Shown piece after piece: positions 14,470 through 27,354 of a DNA stretch of 64,000 nt. Location: the NCBI GenBank assembly GCA_003344405.1, contig NOWV01000005.1:1154394-1218393 (forward strand), written 5' to 3'. Position 1 is the stretch's first letter. Each line of letters starts with the position of its first letter. The DNA comes from Trichoplax sp. H2. Lineage: Eukaryota; Placozoa; Uniplacotomia; Trichoplacea. The notes beneath the pieces are model-generated. The model had not been told where the DNA came from. It made no database searches and saw only the letters and a list, made by a program, of their open reading frames with translations. A program made the translations under genes and the position numbers.

Positions 14470-15320
14470 GCCCGTCATATTTTATGCAGTCACGACCTGA
14501 ACTCGATTTCAGTAAAGTTTTGGCAACATTGTCAGCTCAAGGAGACCTTGGGAACTGTTCTAGTTTTAAAATGGCTGAAATTCGGTTCTAATTCATCCTG
14601 TTTGATATCATGGCAATCTTGACTCTATCAGACTAAAATTTCAGCAACATTGTATATTGATGGTAGGGATTCGTAACCTTTATTCAAGTCCAAAAATGAT
14701 TGAATATTGGTTTCGATTCGCCCTGTTGGCTATTATGATAGTTTTGACTTAATTAGAGTAGAGTTATAGCAGTAATGTGTGTTAGTAGGGACTCTGCGAA
14801 ACTTTATTCTAGTTTAAAGCTGATTGAAAATGGGTTCTGATTCGTCCTGTTGGATATCATGATGAGATATCTCAACGCTATTACAAGTAGGATTGGATTT
14901 TAGCAATATTGTATGATAATGAGGACCTTGTGAACTTTTATTCTATTTTAAAAGTCCTTCAAATTGGTTTTAATTCGTCTAACTGGATAACATGACTATC
15001 TTAACTCTAGCAGAGCAAAATTTGGCAACATTGTATGTTAGTAGGGGACCTTACAAACTTTTACTCTAGTCTAAAAGTCATTTTAAAATTGATTCTAATT
15101 TGTCTATTTTTGACATCATGCCCAAATCAACTCTAATAGAGTAAAATTTCAGTAAGATTGCGTGCTGATCGAGTAGAAATGGAAGCAACATGGTGAGTTA
15201 GTGGAGACCGCTAGAAGTCATTAAAAATTGGCTCTGATTCGTTGCATTAAACATAATAACAATCTTAACCCTATTACGGTAAATTGGAAGCAACATTGTG
15301 AGTTCTTGCTAACTCTATAA
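14470..15320. repeat. Tandem array, about 7 copies of 124 bp
   Basis: The anchor CAACATTGT and variants recurs at about 14524, 14645, 14769, 14903, 15025, 15152 and 15292. Between anchors, copies share GGACCTTG..AACTTTTATTCTA, a TTCTAATTCGTCCTGTTGG-like block and CTCTA.CAGAGTAAAATTT. The 82-codon frame at 14374-14622 overlaps the first copy and is not credible as a gene. Confidence 0.85.
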
Positions 15321-15379
15321 TCTTTATTTCTCACTCAAATAAATCAATATTCCAGATTTTGTAGCTCTATCCTTCTATA

Positions 15380-15800
15380 GTATGTAGTTCTACCTCGTAG
15401 GATTACATCACAAATGCAGTAAAATTCGATGCAATACTACTGGGTTAAAAATTGAAATGGATTACAAAATAACATGAAACTGATCTCTCCTTCTCGATCG
15501 TTATACCTTATCCTTTTTCATTTCAAATCCTGTAGAATTCGATACAGTATGATTAGGTTAAGAATTTAAATGGATTATGAAATAAACATGAAACTGATCT
15601 ATCCTTCTTGATCGTTCTACCCCAGTATTTTTTATGATAAATCCTATGGAATTTGATACAGCACTATGTGAATCTAGGTGGATTATACAGTGGAAATAAC
15701 ATGAAAGTGATCTTTACTTCTTGATGTTACACCTTGTCATTTTATATCGTATACCCGGTAGAATTCGATGCAGAGCTATTGGGTAGGAATTTTGATTGAT
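15380..15800. repeat. Tandem array, 4 copies of about 112 bp
   Basis: GTAGAATTCGATACAG-like anchors are at 15421, 15533, 15648 and 15759. Each is followed by an ATGGATTATGAAATAA..ATGAAACTGATCT block and a CTTGATCGTT..ACC block. Confidence 0.85.
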
Positions 15801-17129
15801 CAATGTCTACAGATATCAAAAAGAATCTTTTAAAGTGGAAATCTGTTGTCTTGATTTCCGTTAAAGTAATCCATTCTATATTCTATCTCTGTGTAGAGAG
15901 GATATAATATCATGTGATTGTGGCAGATTCATTGGGATAAATTGCGACTGAAATAGAGAAGCTCCACTAGGAATCAATAGCTATAAAGCAAAAGCTACAA
16001 ACTGAATTGTTATTTAAACAGAATTCGAACAAACTACTTTCGAAATGAAAGGAAGGCTTCATGATGAAAAATCATTTGTGCGTTTAGTCATGATTTAGTT
16101 TCTCTTCCGTCGAAGGATATCGATGATATGAAAATAGCCAATTGATCTGATGCCATAAAGCTATTAAGTTATTCAGGGCTTAAGAAGAAGATGGAAGGCA
16201 GCAAAATCAAGAAATGTCTAGCAATGGATAGGATACTGAAAAGAAAGGAAATAGATCCTATTGCCGGCGAAGAAAGGATACAAGGCTTTTGGGAGTTAGG
16301 ACTGAAATGAGGTGAGATTCTGTCGCAAGAAGAAGAAGAGGATGGCCCTCTATTTTTATTTTATACCATAAACGGATTCATCTCAACTATACCAAAGAGA
16401 TTATACGAGAGATATGATGGAGTCAAAACTGATGGGATAGACAGAAATCAAGATCCTCAAGCAGTCAAGGAGCGAATTGGCTTATAAAATAGTTTTGTAT
16501 AAGTTTGCATTTTATACTTTTAAAATGAGGCATTCTATTCCTTGAAAGCGATGGAGGGGATCGTTCAATAAAGGACCAATCGAATCAATCCCCAAGGGAA
16601 TATTAAGCCGGTAAGAAGGTTCAAGATATAATCTTATTCCATTACCGATGTTTGAGTTATTTTCCTATTTTGATCTTGAACTCAATCATGTCTTGCTTTA
16701 ATAGATCGATTCGATAGAAATAAATGACTGCCAAGAGTTGATCCCATCGGCAAGATAATAAAATAGCTCAATTTTGACCTCTTTGATTATCATATTATTT
16801 GATATTGACAGTAGTGAAAAAGAATTCTAACAACATTCAGAAATGAACTGAATAACTAGACAAAATAAGGGAATTTAAAGGCAAAATTCTATCCAGGGGA
16901 GGATAAAAGAAAGAATGGAATCATTACGATAACATGATATTCCATCAATAATAGGATAAAAATGTTAATTGACATGGGTAGTAGAAACAAATAACGGAAA
17001 AAGAGTTAAATTATCAAGTTAATTATCGTTGCTTCCACCGGGTAGATTGCATTGACTATGGAGGATAAAAGGGAGAGAGAAAGAGAAAATGATAGATTTA
17101 GTAAGTGTATTGGAGAAATGATGCATGGA
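15801..17129. other. AT-rich non-coding DNA, purine-rich on the plus strand
   Basis: No gene recognised. 16,020-16,480 is rich in AAG and GAA triplets and looks locally coding-like to the eye, but all frames are interrupted by stops and no domain is recognisable. It may be a decayed gene or just purine-biased DNA. Confidence 0.45.
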
Positions 17130-18230
17130 TCATGATTAAAGTAAAACTGGAAATGGAATTAGAGTAATCATCGTTATTGTTTCATTTCCGAATAGAAATC
17201 GTATAGGCTCTAATTGGGTTATTGGTCCATTTCTACTTGTTGAGAAAGAGTTCAGCTTCATCGAAACCGCCATCAACAGCTGATGAGAGAAAAATAAAGT
17301 AAACGACTTCTAGTTCTAGGATGTAGATGATGTCAAAATTACAAATAAAGTGATTTCAGTCATTGTTGTCGACCATTTGCCAAATTAATTGGTGTAAGAC
17401 TTTATTGAGTTGTTGATCGATTACTACTGTAATTGTTGAGAAAGGATTAAACTCCATCTAGAACGCCATCAACAGCTCATGAGTCAAAATAAAGTAGCGG
17501 ACTCGATTGGAGAAAGCATCCATAGGGTGATGATATTCAAATTAGAAATGGAGCGATTTTAGCGATCGTTATCGATTATTTTCTCCATTAAAATCATATA
17601 AGAGTCAATAATTGATTTCTGCTTGTTGAGAAAGAAACAAATTCTATCTATGGCCGCTATAAGAACTTGCTAAGAGAAAATTAAGTATCGAAATTTTCTA
17701 GAAGAAATTAAGTCAAGTTAGACATGGAGCGATCGTTATCGATCATTTTCTATACTCCAATCCCAGAGAGCTTTAACAAGTCAATTTCTACTTGTAAAGA
17801 AGGTGTTTATCTCTACCGCCATAAACAGCTTCGTTAGGGAAATGAGAACCCATCATGGCTTATTAGAAATAAGAAATAAGACTGCTTCTAGAATGAACAT
17901 TTATCTAAGCCGCTACCAATAGCTTAATAAGAGAAAATAGAACTAGTCGTTAGTAACGAGCAATAAGACTACTGGAGGAAACATCGATTTATATTGTCAT
18001 CAGCAGCTTAATGAATTATAAACGAAAATAGAATCGATCATGGTTCATTCGAAACAAGGAATTCAATTACTGGAAGAAATATCGATTTATACCGCCATCA
18101 ACAGCTTAGGAAGGCAAAATAGAATCAATCATGCTTCCTTAGAAACAGGAAATAAAACTACTGGAGGAATCATCGATCTATACCGCCATCAACAGCTTAG
18201 CAAGTGAAAAGAACGTACGATAGTCATGAA
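17130..18230. repeat. Tandem array whose period changes from about 190 to about 92 bp
   Basis: The core GCCATCAACAGCT and variants occurs near 17270, 17465, 17653 and 17816 (spacing 160-195), then near 17910, 18000, 18091 and 18182 (spacing about 90). The last copies share AGAATCAATCATG and ACTGGAGGAA blocks. The shorter unit is a reduced version of the longer one. Confidence 0.8.
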
Positions 18231-20009
18231 TAAAGTAAAAGATTTACTCTGGGGCTTGCTGATGATGGAAAGGATATTGGCCATCATGGATCAAAATAAA
18301 GTGGTTGGAAGAGACAAAAAGGGATGAAGAAATAGTTTACAAACTGCTGTAGAGTTTCAATCGGAGTGACAAGTGTAGGATAGATTGTCGATAATCCAAG
18401 AATGAAAAACGATAGAATAGAGTGTAAATAGATCAAGTGGGGCCCTTATTGAACATGATGGGTCATGAAGTGAAAGATGGACGGAGACGAGAATAAAATG
18501 ATACTTGCTTTTGAATGTTCATTTTTAATGACAATATATTGAAAAGGCGATGATGAAAATTCAATTGCGGACAAATAAAAACTAGATGATGGCTTTAAAC
18601 TTATTGATCTTGATTTGATTGTGACGACAGTAAATGAAGATGTAAAATGGAAATTTATAACTCATTTATAATATTCTTTTAAACCATCATAATATAATAT
18701 TACAAAGCTAGAGTGAGATGATAGTCAATAATGAAATGCTCGACAAATATGAAGTTACAATATAGGACAACTCATATTATCCATGAAAAATAAATAAAAC
18801 TACTCCGTAACAACTTATTAACCGCTAACTGTTGAAAAGGCGATGAGAGAAGAAATGAAAGTGTTTGTTAAAACGCTATTGGATCAAGTTGATTTGTATC
18901 ACTATCCTTCATATCCCTTTATCCATATGACAGCGTCATGAGCATATCTCAAGAAGAAGAAGATAATCATGTCGAATAAAGTGCTCGTTAGAAATAAAAA
19001 TCAAACGTAAAACTATCTTCTCGTCAGAACGAGCGAGCGGTAGGGAAAAAAATGGCATAAGCAATGGATTGGAAAATAACTCCAGTCAAAGTAGAAAGAG
19101 AAAGCAATACAAAGACAAATTGTTGATTAACGATGATTTTCATTTTTAGTTTAGTATCTTAATTAATTAGATCATGGCGACAAGGGCTTTTCACCTTGAA
19201 TCATGGCTTACTTAGATGGATAGAGCTGAATGAAATTGATCTTATACCCTTAATTAGAAATCGATTGAACAACATACCTGATGAAGAGGATAGCCTATTC
19301 AACGGAGAGTATGGCGGAAAGAAGAGGGGCAAAAAAATATGGCCTAAAGTAGTTGAATTGATGAATCCAATCCAATACAGCAAAAGACAAGCCAAGAAAG
19401 AATAAGGAGAGTAGTTGAAAAAGTTGAAATCCAAAATGGACTTTTGACTTTAATAAGGGTCAACGAATTTCAATCGGCTAACTCGATTGAATTGGTCCTT
19501 AATCCACGATTTTAATGGACTAATTTAGAAAGCGAGTAGAAGCCAAGTTGGTCAATCAAGAAGAGAAATGGGGGAAAAAAAACTATTTTACGAACTGGCA
19601 ATCAACTAAAGGGAAAGCCAATCCAAAAAGGAAATGGAAAAGACGAAATCAACGAGTGCAAAAAAACAGGCTGAATGTGTCAAGAGTGAAAGAGGAAATC
19701 AAATTGAATTGATGAGCGATGAAACAGTAGTCTATGGGCTCCCCAAAATGGCAGGTGCAAGCATAGAAATTGATTGAAGTCTAAATTAGACAATATTACA
19801 GGTGGCATCTGTTGCTATTGATAACAAAAAGAAAAGTTCAATAAAAAAGAATAATATTTCATCAATAGCTATTTTAAGTTAGTGGGATTAAAACAATACT
19901 AAATATTTGATTATTGTTAGAGGATGACTAAGTGGAGAAAAAATAAGGTTACACACAAAACAGAAAGACATCAATGGCTTTGATCAGCATAATTATGATT
20001 AACACATAG
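18231..20009. other. AT-rich non-coding DNA
   Basis: No gene recognised. Around 19196-19434 both strands have short open frames (69 and 77 codons) that shadow each other; neither has a recognisable motif. Confidence 0.5.
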
Positions 20010-21040
20010 TCTAATAGACAAATGGCTATCGTTGAAATGATAGTTATTGACCATGGCTATCATTCAGTCACAATATCAAAATAAACACCAGTAGATCCAT
20101 CATCGTTGATAATTCAATGGTAGCAAGATGAAAGTGGAGAGAAACGCTATCCTTGCCACTTGCATCGATGGATCACCTTTGTGCTTTTTCTACTTTGGAT
20201 CGATCCATGGTTATCGTTGAAATCATGGCTATTGACTAGGTCGATCGTCCAGTTACAATATCAACACAAACATCATTAGATCCATCGTCGTTGATCATGA
20301 CAGCAAGATGAGAGAAATACTTACCTCTTGAGTCTATCAATCATCATTGGCTTTCTTCTTTTAGCCTGGTGGATAGCCATGCTTTCCAATTTCGTTTATC
20401 GTCTTTTTATCCGCTTGTTGTAACCATGGTTATTGACTAGATCGATTATCCAGTCATCAAATCAAAAGAAATGCCTTTAAATCCGTCGTCGTTGATCATG
20501 ACAGTAAGATGAGAGAAATACTTACTTCTTGAGTCTATCAATCATCATTGGCTTTCTCCTTTTGGCCTGGTGGATAGCCATGTTTTCCAATTTCGTTTAT
20601 CGTCTTTTTATCCGCTTGTTGTAACCATGGTTATTGACTAGGTCGATTATCCAGTCATCAAATCAAAAGAAATGCCTTTAAATCCGTCGTCGTTGATCAT
20701 GACAGTAAGATGAGAGAAATACTTACCTCTTGAGTCTATCAATCATCATTGGCTTTCTACTTTTAGCCTGGTGGATAGCCATGCTTTCCAATTTCGTTTA
20801 TCGTCCTTTTATCCACTTGTTGTAATCATGGTTATTGACTAGGTCGATTATCTAGTCACCAAATCAAAATAAGCACCAGCGGATCCATCGTCCTTGATCA
20901 TGCTAGCAAGGTGAGAGAAATGCTATTCTTACACATTCGGGTTCATCAATCACCTTTGGCTATCTAGTTTTGGCCTGCTTAGATAGTCATACTTTTCAAT
21001 CTCGTTTATCGCCTTTTTACCCCCTTGAAGAGGGCTAACG
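20010..21040. repeat. Tandem array, 5 copies of 201 bp, two nearly identical
   Basis: ATGGTTATTGACTAG-type anchors start units at about 20030, 20217, 20420, 20621 and 20822; the last two intervals are exactly 201 bp. Units share GTCGTTGATCATGACAG, TGAGTCTATCAATCATCATT and CTGGTGGATAGCCATG. The 20420 and 20621 units differ at only a few bases, so amplification is recent. Confidence 0.92.
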
Positions 21041-21399
21041 CATGGTAACATGAAGAAGGTAGGAAAAAGGTAATCATCGGAAGGGAATTGGGGTAGATCG
21101 GATTTGTAACCACATCTTTGCTCAACTTTCTTTATTCTGAATGGATATGAACTGCATGATTACGTTAGCCAAGTAAATGAATGGAATATTAAGTGAACAA
21201 GGCGGCAAAGCATGACAAAATACTTCGACCCATATTATCTTGCTTCTTTTTTTCTACTTTCTAAATTATAGCCGTCTATATTGGCTACAATAGTGTTCAG
21301 TAAAGAAAGCAACAGCTATGAAAATAACGCGGATAGGCATGATCTTCATACTTATGTTCTCGTAGATGAAAAAAGCCGATTGCCATAGCACATTTACCT
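21041..21399. other. AT-rich non-coding spacer between two arrays
   Basis: No gene or repeat recognised. Confidence 0.5.
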
Positions 21400-22300
21400 C
21401 TTTCTTTTTATCTTGCTCTATTCTAACTTGGACTTACTACGATAGCCCTTGCATCATGATCGGTTGCGAAGATGAATGGCAAAGTTAAGAAAGTGATAAC
21501 TAGGAAATCGATTTCTCTCCTTTGGCTTTCCATCGTTTAACTTTGGCGTACTACGACAGTCTATAGATCATGAATTCATGATCGATTACCCGTATCAACT
21601 GTTTTAGTTAAGGGAGCAAAGATGACGATATCGATTTCTCTCCTTTAGCTTTCTATATTCTAATGAAGATGGACTACGGTAGTAAATCGATCACTTTTGA
21701 TTGGAACGATCAACTGTTTCAGTTAAGAAAGCGACAACAACGGCGTTTATAGTCTAGTTTAGCTATCGATTACGGTAGTATATCGATCATAATCGATTGC
21801 GAATAGCAACTGTTTTAGTTGAGAAAGCAATGACAAGGATGTCTATATTCTAGTTTAGATGTGGACTATGGTAGTATATTAATCAATGCTGATTGCGATT
21901 AGGAACTATTTCAGTCACGACAACGACGACAAATACGTCTATATTCTCATTTGGATGTTGACTACGGTAGTATATTGATCATGATCGATTGGGAATAGGA
22001 ACTATTTCATTTAAGAAACTATTTCAGCCACGACAACGACGACAAATACGTCTATATTCTTGTTTGGATGTTAACTACGGTAGTATATTGATCATGATCG
22101 ATTGGAATAAGAACTATTTCATTTAAAAGGAAGCGACCACTAAGGCATCTATTTCTCTCCGCTAGCTTTCTACGGTATATTCTACTTCAGGCAGATTACG
22201 TGCATAGACATTTTAATCTAGATGGGCTAAGGCAATCAATCGATCCATTGCGATTATAAACTAATTCAGTCACGAAAACAACGACGATTTAGCTTTCTAT
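21400..22300. repeat. Tandem array, at least 7 copies of about 90-120 bp
   Basis: The anchor GACTACGGTAGTATATTGAT and variants recurs near 21434, 21549, 21669, 21770, 21855, 21960 and 22074. Copies continue with CATGATCGATTG, AACTATTTCA and CTATATTCT blocks. Confidence 0.85.
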
Positions 22301-22499
22301 ATTCAAGTTTTGTTTGTTTTAACTGTCTACATTCTTTTCTAATTAGTGGTAGGCAGTGAAATCGGCCATTGTTGCTTGGTAGCGCTACCGGTAAGTAGTT
22401 AAAAAGTGGCTAATCGGAAAGAATGCGATCACTCTGTCCTGCTTAGCTAGCTACCCTCTATTTTTTAACTTACAGGTAGGTAGTAGTGAAATGGGTTAT

Positions 22500-23000
22500 G
22501 GTTATCTGGTACTATTGTAAATCTACAATTTGGTGAAGTAATTGGAAATGAAATTTCCAATATGAGATTAAAATCGATCTGATGAGAATAATGGCATGGT
22601 GAATTCGAGGAAATGGATCAATTTCATTCTCTTTGCAGCCTACGTGGCAAAGAAATGGTGGCGAAGGAACAATTCAATTGGGTAAAGCAATTGGAGATGA
22701 AATTTCCCTCATGAAATCAAAAATGGATCGGGTGAGAAGAGTTATACGATAAATACGAGGGAATAGATCGATTTCATTCTCATGGCCAAAATGGTTGTTA
22801 TAAGATATCAACCAGTCATAGAACGATTAAAATGGATGCAGCAATTAGAGATGATATTTCCTTAGTGAGACTAAAGCCTAACAGGCTAGAAAAATGATAC
22901 CGTCAATATGAGGAAATGGATCGATTTTATACTCTCCGTGGTCAAGAATAGTCGTCGTAGAACGATTAAATTGGGCATAGTAAATAGAAACGCTAGTTTT
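22500..23000. repeat. Tandem array, 3-4 copies of about 152 bp
   Basis: GGAAATGAAATTTCC at 22543, GGAGATGAAATTTCC at 22693 and an AGAGATGATATTTCC block near 22847. All are followed by GAGGAAATGGATCGATTTCAT-like stretches. A degenerate fourth copy ends near 23000. Confidence 0.8.
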
Positions 23001-24089
23001 CATGACGAGATCAAAGTCTACACTATCGTCACTGCGTTGATTTACTTTTTTTATTCAAGATTTAAGTAAGACAATCCACAAAGTAAACAAATAGAATTGT
23101 TTTAAAATGTTCGTTGCAGGCTCGATATGGGCAATGATCATTATTTCAAGTTATTTTACTCCAGCTGTTGGGCTATAAAGTGTTAAGAAAGAGATTGGAT
23201 TCAGGGGATGGACAAGTTAGACATAGACTGTAGTTTTATTCAGGCGGAAGATAGATTCATATGATCGATTTTGCTACCGGCATATTGCTAGCCATTCGAG
23301 TAGATGATAGATTGTAGCTTTCATCCCGACAACGATATATAGGATTATTACGTCAAGTTTGCGGTCTTCTTGTTGAAGATTGAACTTAGAGAAAAGAGAG
23401 AATCCACAGAGATTCTAGATTTCATTTTAAAAGCGGAATACATCAGATTCATGTATTAAGTTATCCTAATCGCTCTAGCAGTTGATGGAAATAGTAGAAT
23501 AAATAGAATCAATACTAGCTGCCGTTTTCATTCAAGTAAGGGGAAAATAGACCTTAGTATAGTAAATCCACTTGCTAACTGCATGCTGTTGGCAACTATA
23601 GTGATAAGGTAATTGAGAGAAAAGCACATCAATGAAAATACCCTTCGACTGAGATATTACTACGTTAAGCTATCTTTCTTGATCAAGAATCGAATGAGGA
23701 AAGGATGAAATCGAATCGTAGAGTCCGCCCGGATCAATGCTGACCATTTTCATAGTCTTAACGGATTACTTCTCATGATGGCTTTAAAAATGATATCAAA
23801 TTTCCCTTACTAGTGAACATAGAAATAGGAGGCAAATAGTAGAAACGAATATTTCTCTTCCACGAATACGTTAAAAAGTTGATTTCTTCATTGAAATGTC
23901 CAATAGTTGATTGGTCCATGGATATCACTACATACATAATCAATCTTTTTAGCTTGACCTCAGAGGGAAAAGAGGGCTATAACTATAATATTTATTCAAT
24001 CCATTTTTTCCTTTGCATGACTTAAATGAAGTAGTTTACATAACTTTAATCAATCATGGATTTTCTTAATAGAATTTGAGTCGATTTTT
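23001..24089. other. AT-rich non-coding DNA
   Basis: No gene or clear repeat recognised. Confidence 0.5.
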
Positions 24090-24350
24090 GTTATTATGCG
24101 ATTGGTATAATCTCCATCATGGCCTAGATAGAGAAATCTGCCAGTTAAAATTATTTCTACCCTTGCATGAGAACATTTGTATGATTGATATAACCTCCAT
24201 CATGGTTTAGAGTGAGAAATGTACCAGTTCATAATTATTTCTATCCTAGCATAAGAAATTCGATACAATTGATATAATCTCTATCACAATTTAGACAGAG
24301 AAATCTGCAAAGTCAAAAATCGTTTTCCGTATAAGAAATCTTCACAAAGA
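24090..24350. repeat. Tandem array, 3 copies of about 84 bp
   Basis: TATAATCTCCATCATGG at 24106 recurs as TATAACCTCCATCATGG and TATAATCTCTATCAC at 83-84 bp intervals. Each is followed by TAGA..GAGAAAT.TGCCAGTT and ATTATTTCTA.CCT.GCAT blocks. Confidence 0.85.
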
Positions 24351-25559
24351 AATCAACATGACTTGGATCAAAAGTGTTGGTTCACTTTTCATAACATCCT
24401 CTTCTATTAAGCAATTCTGTAACCCTTGATCATCATCGTTCTAAAGGGATGAGTAAGCGTTAGAGAAATAAAACTAGATGGAAAAGTTAATCATGCCTTA
24501 GACAGACTGATCATTATCCTATATAGGAAATAAAAAAATGTTCAGACTCAATGGCAGAGTAAAAAAATGGAAAAACGTTCCACTGTTGATTATGGCAACT
24601 ATTGATACTAGTCTAATTAAGATTGCTGCAAGACAGTAAACGATTCGATAGTAGAGGTTGTAAGTAACCATTTACTAATTTTAAAATCTGCTATCTTACA
24701 AGTTTCCTTTTTTTTTGAGTCAATTAGTCATTGTTGATCATAACAGCAGTGGCAACTACAGCAATGACAAATAACTACAGTATTCCAATATTACAATCAG
24801 TGTCGGCATTCAAAAGAAACGTAGGCTAAAGCTTACTCGTCTAATCCAACCGTGGAGAGTTGGGAATTTATTTAGAGTTAGGAAGAAAATGCCTATCAAG
24901 AGGTGTATTCCCCTTATTTTAACTACCGTAGCTAGCTTGGAAAATATACAGCATAATCCAATTGCCGCAAGTTTACAACTGGATGTTTGGTAAGGGAAAA
25001 AAGAAATCATGACTCTATTTTTTAGCTGTCTTAGCGACGGTAACTAGGCTAGATCAAGCAATCTCCTATTTAGCATAAGTAAAATTAAATTGACTGTAGT
25101 TGGAATGGGTATAAATTTTCACACCGGAATGGTAATAAGTTCAGATTCCATGAAATAAGCGATCCAACAGCACTATAAGTAGACCTAGACTTTAATAAAC
25201 TTGATGATATAATTTGTATCTTTTTTCAATAATATGGAATAAATAATGAGATCTAACTTAATCATGCAATAACAATTAATTAATCAATCAATCAATCAAT
25301 CTATTCATCGTATCCATCATGTTATATCCTGCCCAATGCCAAATGGACAAAAATTAGTAAAGAAAATATTTCTAGCCAAATCAATTCTTAATTTTAAACA
25401 ACTCATCAGTAAAAATCGACATGGACAAAAACTATTTCTGACTAAAAATAGTTATTGAACCTGGACTACTGACTGTCCTATATTGAATGGATGTAGTTAC
25501 TTTTCAATTTTTCAAGTAGGAGGGATATCGGATACAATTAGTATTACTATAACCCTAGT
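24351..25559. other. AT-rich non-coding DNA with an (AATC)n microsatellite
   Basis: No gene recognised. A short (AATC)n tract lies at about 25273-25301. Confidence 0.55.
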
Positions 25560-26110
25560 TTTATCCAAGCTGATTGTTAAGCGTAACTGAAAATAAATTC
25601 GATTATTACTATACCCCAGTTGGTATCAGGGAGGAAATTAAATTATTAATGATACCATGATCACGATTTGAAATACATCAAATGAAATGATCTGGTTATA
25701 AAAATTTTATCCCTAAGCACAAGTTAAGACAATCTCTTAGAACGGCTAGTTTTCAATCCAAGCTGATCGCTCATCGTTACTTAAAATCAATCCCGATCAT
25801 GGCTATCCCCTGAGATAGTATCAGGAGAAAAATAATTTATTGATGGAAACATAATCATGATTTGAAACAGATCAAATAGAATGATCTGGCTATGAAAAAT
25901 TTATTCCTAAGCACAATTAAAACCAAGTTAGAATAGCTGGTTAGCAATTCGAGCTGATTGCTCATCGTTACTCAAAATCAGCTTCGATCATGGCTACCCC
26001 TTAATAAGATAGCATCAGGAGAAAATTAAATAATTATTGATGACATCATGGTCATGATTTGAAAAGATCAAATGAACTGACATGAAAGCTTTATCTCCTA
26101 TGCAATGATA
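25560..26110. repeat. Tandem array, 3 copies of about 194 bp
   Basis: AGTATCAGGAGAAA-type anchors at about 25623, 25817 and 26010. Copies share ATGATCACGATTTGAAA..ATCAAATGAAATGATCTGG and CTCATCGTTACT.AAAATCA blocks. Confidence 0.85.
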
Positions 26111-26559
26111 GATCAAATTGCCATTTAACGATATAACAGAATTTGCCTTAATAAAGTAATCATCGGCTCATTCCGTCTTTTAACAGTCTATATACAAGTC
26201 AAAAATGTTCAATTTTTATTTTGTTCTTTTACCGCAACGCGACTGTCGAAGATCAAATGAAATTACTGAATATCAACAAAAAGCCGACATATGGTATTGA
26301 TTTTTAATCTTATGCATTCATAAATGAGTAATTATTATTCACTTTCATCAACGATGTAAGCACGCAATTATATCAACAGAATTATTCACACCGACAATGA
26401 TTAATTATTGATTTTTACATTCAGTATTTTCCAGAAGATCATCATAAACTAAAAGACAGAATGTTTATCATGGTAATATTAACACCAAAGTAGAGAATAA
26501 TTTATTTATTATTGCGTTACATTTCTATTTAATGGTTTACATCACCATATTTATTTCAT
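26111..26559. other. AT-rich non-coding DNA
   Basis: No gene or clear repeat recognised. Confidence 0.5.
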
Positions 26560-27317
26560 TTTACCTTCTATCTTGAAAGATATAAAAGGGAAATGGTTAC
26601 CGAAATAGAAAACACAATGCCGAATTTATTCATGATCATTTTTATTACTGCACTCCCGATGCACATAATTAATCGTTTCCATCGCCAACTATATATCTTT
26701 TCTCATTGCTAGGTAGATGATACCGATATAGTAATCATTATCGAAATATAGATAATACTATTCAACCCTATAAATTTAGAAACTCCTTTTGCTAGAAATA
26801 ATCTCCGGTTTGATAAGTAACGGAAATAAACACGGGATAGTTATCGAAATGTAGAAAGCGATACCGAATTTATCAGAGATTATTTTCATTATCGCTTTTC
26901 AGATGTACATAATATATTTCTATCGCTATTCGTAGATCTTTTCTCATAGCAAGGTACGTGATACTGTTTTGGCAATCATTTTTGAGATACAGAAAATACT
27001 ATTCAATCATACAAATTCTAAAACTTCTTTTAATAGAAATAAATAATGGCCGGATTATTAAATAACGGAAATAAATAGAGGAATAGTTACCGAGATAGAG
27101 AATACGACACCGAGTTTATGAAGGATTATTTTCTTTATTATGTTCCGGATGCACATAATAAATTGTTCCCACCACTATGTATATATGTTTCTCATAGTTA
27201 GGTTGATGAAATGGATATAGTAATCGTTATCGAAATATAAAAAATATAATCCAACCCAGCAAATTTAAAACTTTGCTAAAGCGAGAAATAATCGCCGGCT
27301 CGATAAATAACGGAAAC
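26560..27317. repeat. Tandem array, 3 copies of about 244 bp
   Basis: GATGCACATAAT-type anchors at about 26660, 26904 and 27150. Copies share TAGTTACCGA.ATAGA, GATACCGA.TTTAT and AATAACGGAAATAAA blocks. The array ends at the hairpin that starts at 27318. Confidence 0.85.
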
Positions 27318-27354
27318 AATATTAATAGGAATCAGGTTAATTCCTATTAATATT
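27318..27354. repeat. Perfect hairpin: 15-bp stem, 7-nt loop
   Basis: AATATTAATAGGAAT is followed by CAGGTTA and then its exact reverse complement ATTCCTATTAATATT. A perfect 15-bp inverted repeat this close is unlikely by chance even in AT-rich DNA. It sits exactly where the 244-bp array breaks off after AATAACGGAAAC. Confidence 0.9.
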
